From: Streptosporangium sp. NBC_01756
Lineage (GTDB): Bacteria; Actinomycetota; Actinomycetes; Streptosporangiales; Streptosporangiaceae
Assembly (NCBI RefSeq): GCF_035917975.1
Contig: NZ_CP109130.1
Span: 8,742,001 to 8,806,000, forward strand
Direction of reading: 5' to 3'
Length of the DNA stretch: 64,000 bases
Of the stretch, positions 60,333 to 64,000 are shown piece after piece (the stretch's first letter is position 1; every line of letters starts with the position of its first letter). The notes beneath the pieces are model-generated. The model ran no database searches and was not told where the DNA came from. It saw only the letters and a list, made by a program, of their open reading frames with translations. The translations under genes were made by a program, and so were the position numbers.

Positions 60333-60428
60333 GGCTATCTCAGGATCGGATAGCGCCGTACCGGCCGGGTGCGCCCCGTCGGCCACCGCGCCCCTGAAGG
60401 GGGCGGTCCCCCACGGGATCGAATCTTC

Positions 60429-61096
60429 TCAGACACGAAAGGACCGGGTCTCCGTCTGATCGTCGTGACCGTAGGTGGCGTCGACCTGTAGGTCCACCAC
60501 TCTTTTGATCCGGCGGCCGGCTTTGGTGAGCTGGGCAATCTGCGAGCGTCGGGCTAGCCTGCCCCCGACGCGCACCGCGCCGTCATCCACCGTGATCGCC
60601 AGCGTCCGCGTGTTCAAGTGCAGGCGTGCGATGGCCGCGGCCACGTCCGCCAGGATGTCGGGCGCCTACCGGCTGAAGACCTTCAGCAGATCGACCTGGT
60701 GCCGGGTACCGGTGATCTTCCCGCTGGTGGGGTCGACCACCGGTAACTGCTTAATCCGGTGATCGCGCATCAGCCGGGCCGCCTTCTGGGTCGGGGTTTC
60801 CGCGCTGACCGTCAATACCGGACTGGTCATGATCTTCTGGGCGGTCAGCCCGACGGTTTTCTCGGGCTCCTGGCACCGCCGGCGGCCCTCAAAAAGGGTC
60901 TCGCCGTAAAGGTATCCGTCTCCTTCGACAGCAGGTCCTCTTCCGACGCCATCCCGACCGGGCGGCCGTCGGTGTCGATCACGGCGACGGTGTTCACCTT
61001 GAAGCGGCGCATGGTCGCCATCAGCCCGGTGAACGTCACTTGCCGGTGAACCGCGATGGCCACCACGCCCATGACGTCTTTCACCTGCGCCACCAT
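60429..61096 (-). pseudogene. CBS-BON protein with one frameshift and one nonsense codon
   Basis: It starts VKDVMGVVAIAVHRQVTFTG at 61096 with AAGGAAAAGATC upstream. CBS1 (VAVIDTDGRPVGMASEEDLL) is intact. A one-base shift near 60920 moves the rest to the frame TVGLTAQKIMTSPVLTVSAE, KQLPVVDPTSGKITGTRHQV, LLKVFSR. That frame then meets TAG at ~60666 before the BON part (ITVDDGAVRVGGRLARRSQI). It is a third paralogue of the CBS-BON genes at 26335 and 42443. It is located 40 bp after the USP at 61137-62045, in the same direction. Confidence 0.8.
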
Positions 61097-61136
61097 GATC
61101 TTTTCCTTGTCTTTCGCATCGGTGGAGATGCTCTGA

Positions 61137-62045
61137 TCAGCCGTCGGAGACGGAGGAGGCGGAAAGTGGGGCCTCGGCCTGCGGTGGGTGTTCCTTCAGG
61201 ACAGGGACCACCGCGACGGCACAGGACGCATGTTGAAGGATCGAGGCGGTCACCGAGCTGAGCCTGCCGTGCCCGCGTGCGCCGCCGACCACCATCAAAG
61301 CGGCCTCCTTCGACAGATCTAACAGGGCATCTTTGGGTAATGCGGCGACAAAGCAGGTACGCACCGACACTGTGGGATGGTTGGCCCGCCACGGCTGCAA
61401 CCGTTCGAGCATGTCGTCCTCGGGCGCCGTCGTGATGGCCTGCGTGTCGGGCACCAGCGGCATCGGTGCACTCCACGCCATCGGTTGCAGATGCCCGACG
61501 TGCACCGCCACCAACGGCAGCCTCCGGATGTCGGCCTCGGCGAAGGCGAACTCGATCACCGCATCGGGTGTGTGCCCGGTCATGCCCACCACCACGGCCC
61601 CGCGGTGTCGTGGGACGGGAATCGGGCCGGGCCCGCGCACGATGACCACCGGGCAGCGCGCGTGCGCCGCCACATAGCCGGCCACCGACCCCACAACGGT
61701 CCTGGCCAGAGCGCCCATCCCGCGTGAGCCCACCACGATCAGCTCTGCGCGGGCCGACAGTTCCACCAGTCGCTCGGCGGCGGCCCCCTCATGCAGATCG
61801 GTGGTGACCTCGGTGATCGTGCTGCACGAGCGGGCGCACTCACCCCCGTGGTACAGCACATGCTCGGCGGCCTTGCGCAGGTGACCTTTGGCTTCCTCGT
61901 CGGCCTCGCCGTACGGCCATCGCCAGGCGTGGGTCACCGTCAGCGGCAGCTTCCTCAGCTCGGCCTCGTCCATCGCCCATTCCAGGGCCTGCATGGAGAA
62001 GTCGGAGCCGTCATAGCCGACGACGATGTCGTGGGAATCAGTCAT
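61137..62045 (-). CDS. tandem universal stress protein
   Basis: 302 residues from ATG 62045 (GGGGGTGAAGCG upstream). Domain 1 is DIVVGYDGSDFSMQALEWAM with GSRGMGALARTVVGSVA; domain 2 is GAVVVGMTGHTPDAVIEFAF with a degenerate signature GGARGHGRLSSVTASIL. So only domain 1 keeps the ATP-binding pattern. It is the intact version of the broken USP at 48282. A double palindromic DosR-like box lies about 50-80 bp upstream. It probably heads a unit with the CBS-BON pseudogene and, through the hairpin, the kinase. Confidence 0.92.
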   Translation of the reverse strand: MTDSHDIVVGYDGSDFSMQALEWAMDEAELRKLPLTVTHAWRWPYGEADEEAKGHLRKAAEHVLYHGGECARSCSTITEVTTDLHEGAAAERLVELSARAELIVVGSRGMGALARTVVGSVAGYVAAHARCPVVIVRGPGPIPVPRHRGAVVVGMTGHTPDAVIEFAFAEADIRRLPLVAVHVGHLQPMAWSAPMPLVPDTQAITTAPEDDMLERLQPWRANHPTVSVRTCFVAALPKDALLDLSKEAALMVVGGARGHGRLSSVTASILQHASCAVAVVPVLKEHPPQAEAPLSASSVSDG

Positions 62046-62095
62046 CGCTTCACCCCCCTTTTCAGGATCGGCGGCCATGGCCTCAGCGTGGCAGG

Positions 62096-62127
62096 GCGGA
62101 AGGTCCCACCGGCGTGGGACCTTCCGC
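62096..62127 (-). promoter_or_regulatory. palindromic pair of DosR-like boxes
   Basis: GCGGAAGGTCCCAC (62096-62109) and GTGGGACCTTCCGC (62114-62127) are exact reverse complements separated by CGGC, i.e. two boxes placed back to back. Confidence 0.65.
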
Positions 62128-62262
62128 TCTGATTTCCGCTGTGGCCATGGCCGGAGAGGTCGTCGGGCTGTCATGGCCGACCGGGTGGGACGGCGAAGGC
62201 CGTCGGCTCCGTGCGCCAGGGCACGATGGCCATGATCATCAGGACGCCCATGGTGAGACGTG

Positions 62263-62279
62263 TGGGACCTTCGCCCCTA
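62263..62279 (+). promoter_or_regulatory. DosR-like box for the rightmost USP
   Basis: TGGGACCTTCGCCCCTA, 140 bp upstream of the USP ATG at 62419. Confidence 0.6.
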
Positions 62280-62418
62280 CCTGGCAGATAGAGGGTCGAC
62301 AAGTATGGAGGGCAGGAACCGCAGCCGTATGAGGCGGGCACCCGGTCTCATACGGCCCCGGATCCGGTTGTCTCGATCGGGGCGTCGACTCGGTGGAGAC
62401 GAACCTGAGGTGGTGACC

Positions 62419-63324
62419 ATGGCAGATCCCATCGTCGTCGGTGTCGACGGGTCGGCGTCCTCGCTACGGGCCGTGGCCTGGGCGGCGCGGGAAGCCAGAC
62501 TGAGAGGTGCGCCGCTGCGTATTGTGCATGTCGCTCTTCGCTGGGCTTACGATGTGCCTCTTGTCCCGCAACCTGAGAACTGGGGGCCGGAGAGAGAAGC
62601 CGCCGCCCAAGAACTGCTGCGCCAAGCCGCCAAGCGGGCCCGCGCCGATGCCCCTGCGGTGACGGTTACCACCGAAATCCTCGACGGTGCCGCCGCCGAG
62701 GCGATTGCCGCCACAGCCGAATCCGCGCAGCTGATCGTGGTCGGCAGCCGGGGCCGCGGTGGATTCGCCGGACTGCTGCTGGGCTCGGTCAGCGGTGCCC
62801 TCGCCGCCCGGTCTCCCTGCCCAGTCGTGATCGTAGGCCGACCGCAGGCCGGGCACGGCGCTGAGATCGTCGTCGGTGTTACTGGACATCCTGACCAGGA
62901 TCCTGTTGTGCGGTTCGCCTTCGAGGAGGCGGTCCTGCGGCGGCTTCCGCTGCGGGCCGTGCACGCGTGGACCCATCCGGCTGTCAGAGGTCCCGGTGAC
63001 ATGCAGCCACTGGTCTATGACGTCGAAGGCATCGGTCAGGAAGAGGCGCGCCTGCTGGCCGAATCTCTCGCCGGCTGGCGAGAGAGGTTTCCCGACGTGA
63101 CCCTTGCAGAGCACGTGAAGCACGAGCATCCGTCCAAGGCACTCAGCAACGCCTCAGTATCTGCCGCTCTGGTCGTCGTGGGCGCTCCCGGCCGAGCCTC
63201 GTTCTTTGGGTCGACCATCCACTTCCTGCTCCACCACACTCAGGCTCCTGTTGCCGTCATCCCTTACGCAGGGGCAGACCAGGTACGCCGGAAAGGGCCA
63301 TGGGCTGGCCAGAAAGCTTGCTGA
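62419..63324 (+). CDS. tandem universal stress protein
   Basis: 301 residues from ATG 62419 (GAGGTGGTGACC upstream; an open extension to 62260 lacks support). Domain 1 is DPIVVGVDGSASSLRAVAWA with GSRGRGGFAGLLLGSVS; domain 2 is EIVVGVTGHPDQDPVVRFAF with an altered signature GAPGRASFFGSTIHFLL. Like the USP at 61137, the second domain has lost the ATP-binding pattern. It is divergent from that gene, with boxes for each direction between them. It is the last intact gene of the island. Confidence 0.92.
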   Translation: MADPIVVGVDGSASSLRAVAWAAREARLRGAPLRIVHVALRWAYDVPLVPQPENWGPEREAAAQELLRQAAKRARADAPAVTVTTEILDGAAAEAIAATAESAQLIVVGSRGRGGFAGLLLGSVSGALAARSPCPVVIVGRPQAGHGAEIVVGVTGHPDQDPVVRFAFEEAVLRRLPLRAVHAWTHPAVRGPGDMQPLVYDVEGIGQEEARLLAESLAGWRERFPDVTLAEHVKHEHPSKALSNASVSAALVVVGAPGRASFFGSTIHFLLHHTQAPVAVIPYAGADQVRRKGPWAGQKAC

Positions 63325-63338
63325 GGCCTGAGGTGTGA

Positions 63339-64000
63339 CCGTCTGCGCTGGGGCCGGACGTCGAGCCCGACCATGGGGCCGGGCATACCGCCAAGTGGCA
63401 TCGCAAGCAGGTTCGGGCGCGCCAGGGCGTGATCTATGAGCAGCCGCGGGTGCGGGCCGTGGCCGCCAAAGCGGTCGCCGAGGCGGCGTTGGCGAAGAAC
63501 AACCCGCCGGACCTGATCAACGTGGCGCCGGAGCGCCTGATCGAGACGTCGCTGAAGGTGCCAGGGTTCGCCATGCTGGATGAGATGACCGTCACCATCC
63601 GGGCCAGGGTCAACACCGAGATCTGTACGCGCGTCGTCGAGCGGATGGAACCGCCGGGCCGCCAGCGGGTGCAGGCACTGCTGACGACGATGGGCCCGGA
63701 CGGCAGGTCGATGTTCAACCGGCCGAAGAAGCCAGCCCAGCGCCCCACCTGGACATGCTTTACGACCCAGGCCAAGTACATGGATGAGATCGGCGCCCTC
63801 GGCGACACTGGAACGCGGCTGGACGGGATCGCCCCCCACCAAGATTGTCGGCTTCGCGACAAGGGGTCACCACCCCAGGACGCCGACCCCTTGTCGCGCT
63901 ATGACCCGGTCAAGCAGCTGGCGCTGCTGTCGTGCCTGCTGCACACCTCGTATGCAGGCCCGCGACGACCTGACCGAGATGCTGTGCGAGCGGGTGGCGG
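63339..64000 (+). mobile_element. Tn3-family transposase (DUF4158 region), truncated and frameshifted, runs off window
   Basis: From ~63354 one frame reads KWHRKQVRARQGVIYEQPRV, KNNPPDLINVAPERLIETSL, FAMLDEMTVTIRARVNTEIC, MFNRPKKPAQRPTW and IGALGDTGTRLDGIAP, the N-terminal domain of large Tn3-type TnpA proteins. The start codon and first ~80 residues are missing. Near 63835 the frame changes (TKIVGFAT), later PLSRYDPVKQLALLSCLLH is again in the first frame, and QARDDLTEMLCERVA at the edge is in a third. It is therefore inactive. Confidence 0.75.

Noticed and set aside
58563..63324. DosR/DevR response regulator expected near the kinase
   Set aside because: No LuxR-type HTH plus receiver domain in any frame of this segment.

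Overview
The window is GC-rich DNA with G/C-ending codons, GTG starts and GGAGG-type ribosome binding sites. It carries an F420-type oxidoreductase and many TetR/WYL/PadR regulators. This points to a filamentous actinomycete. I would guess the Streptosporangiales or Streptomycetales, but no marker gene fixes the genus. I see no rRNA, tRNA or CRISPR array.

Left part, 1-20 kb: an accessory region of small regulator/enzyme pairs. These include a truncated FAD monooxygenase with a TetR; LysR opposite a CTP-synthase-like amidotransferase; an epoxide hydrolase opposite a WYL regulator; PadR opposite a membrane protein; an Lrp regulator opposite an F420 oxidoreductase-deaminase operon; and an MFS exporter opposite an ArsR over two tandem 21-bp dyads. 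Between 14.7 and 19.1 kb lie decayed genes: the C-terminus of a tyrosine recombinase, a Tn3-type transposase piece, an internally deleted MFS exporter, and a ferredoxin/ferredoxin-reductase stub. At 19-21.8 kb a zinc-ribbon coiled-coil protein and a tyrosine recombinase face away from each other across an AT-rich dyad, a 23-bp tandem repeat and a 13-bp-arm palindrome.

Right part, 22-63 kb: a hypoxia/dormancy-type island that resembles the mycobacterial DosR regulon in content. It has ten universal stress protein (USP) genes (nine intact), four CBS-domain genes (two damaged) and four P-type ATPases: two Ca-type (one frameshifted), one Mg-type, and one heavy-metal type fused to a hemerythrin domain. 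It also has an Acg-like nitroreductase, a DUF1876 (Rv1738-like) protein, an Rv2004c-like kinase/ATPase, a GH65 phosphorylase with a beta-phosphoglucomutase-like HAD, a GNAT-fused ADP-forming acyl-CoA synthetase, a group 3b-like [NiFe] hydrogenase operon with its maturation protease, and a DosS/DosT-like GAF histidine kinase. Most transcription units from 22.4 to 62.4 kb are preceded by a shared motif close to AGGGACCTTCGGCCT, often in pairs. I read it as the operator of a DosR/DevR-type response regulator. No response regulator gene is present in the window.

The island is interrupted by a non-stress segment at 54-56.3 kb (PaiB-like protein, EamA transporter, XRE-cupin regulator) and by scars: an IS1182-type fragment before the hydrogenase, a TnpB-FtsH junction at 56.4-56.7 kb, and a broken Tn3-type transposase running off the right edge. 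Working model: under low oxygen the kinase signals through an unlinked regulator. This turns on hydrogen/NAD(P) redox balancing, ion pumping, phosphorolytic sugar use, acyl-CoA conversion to ATP, and USP/CBS energy sensing.
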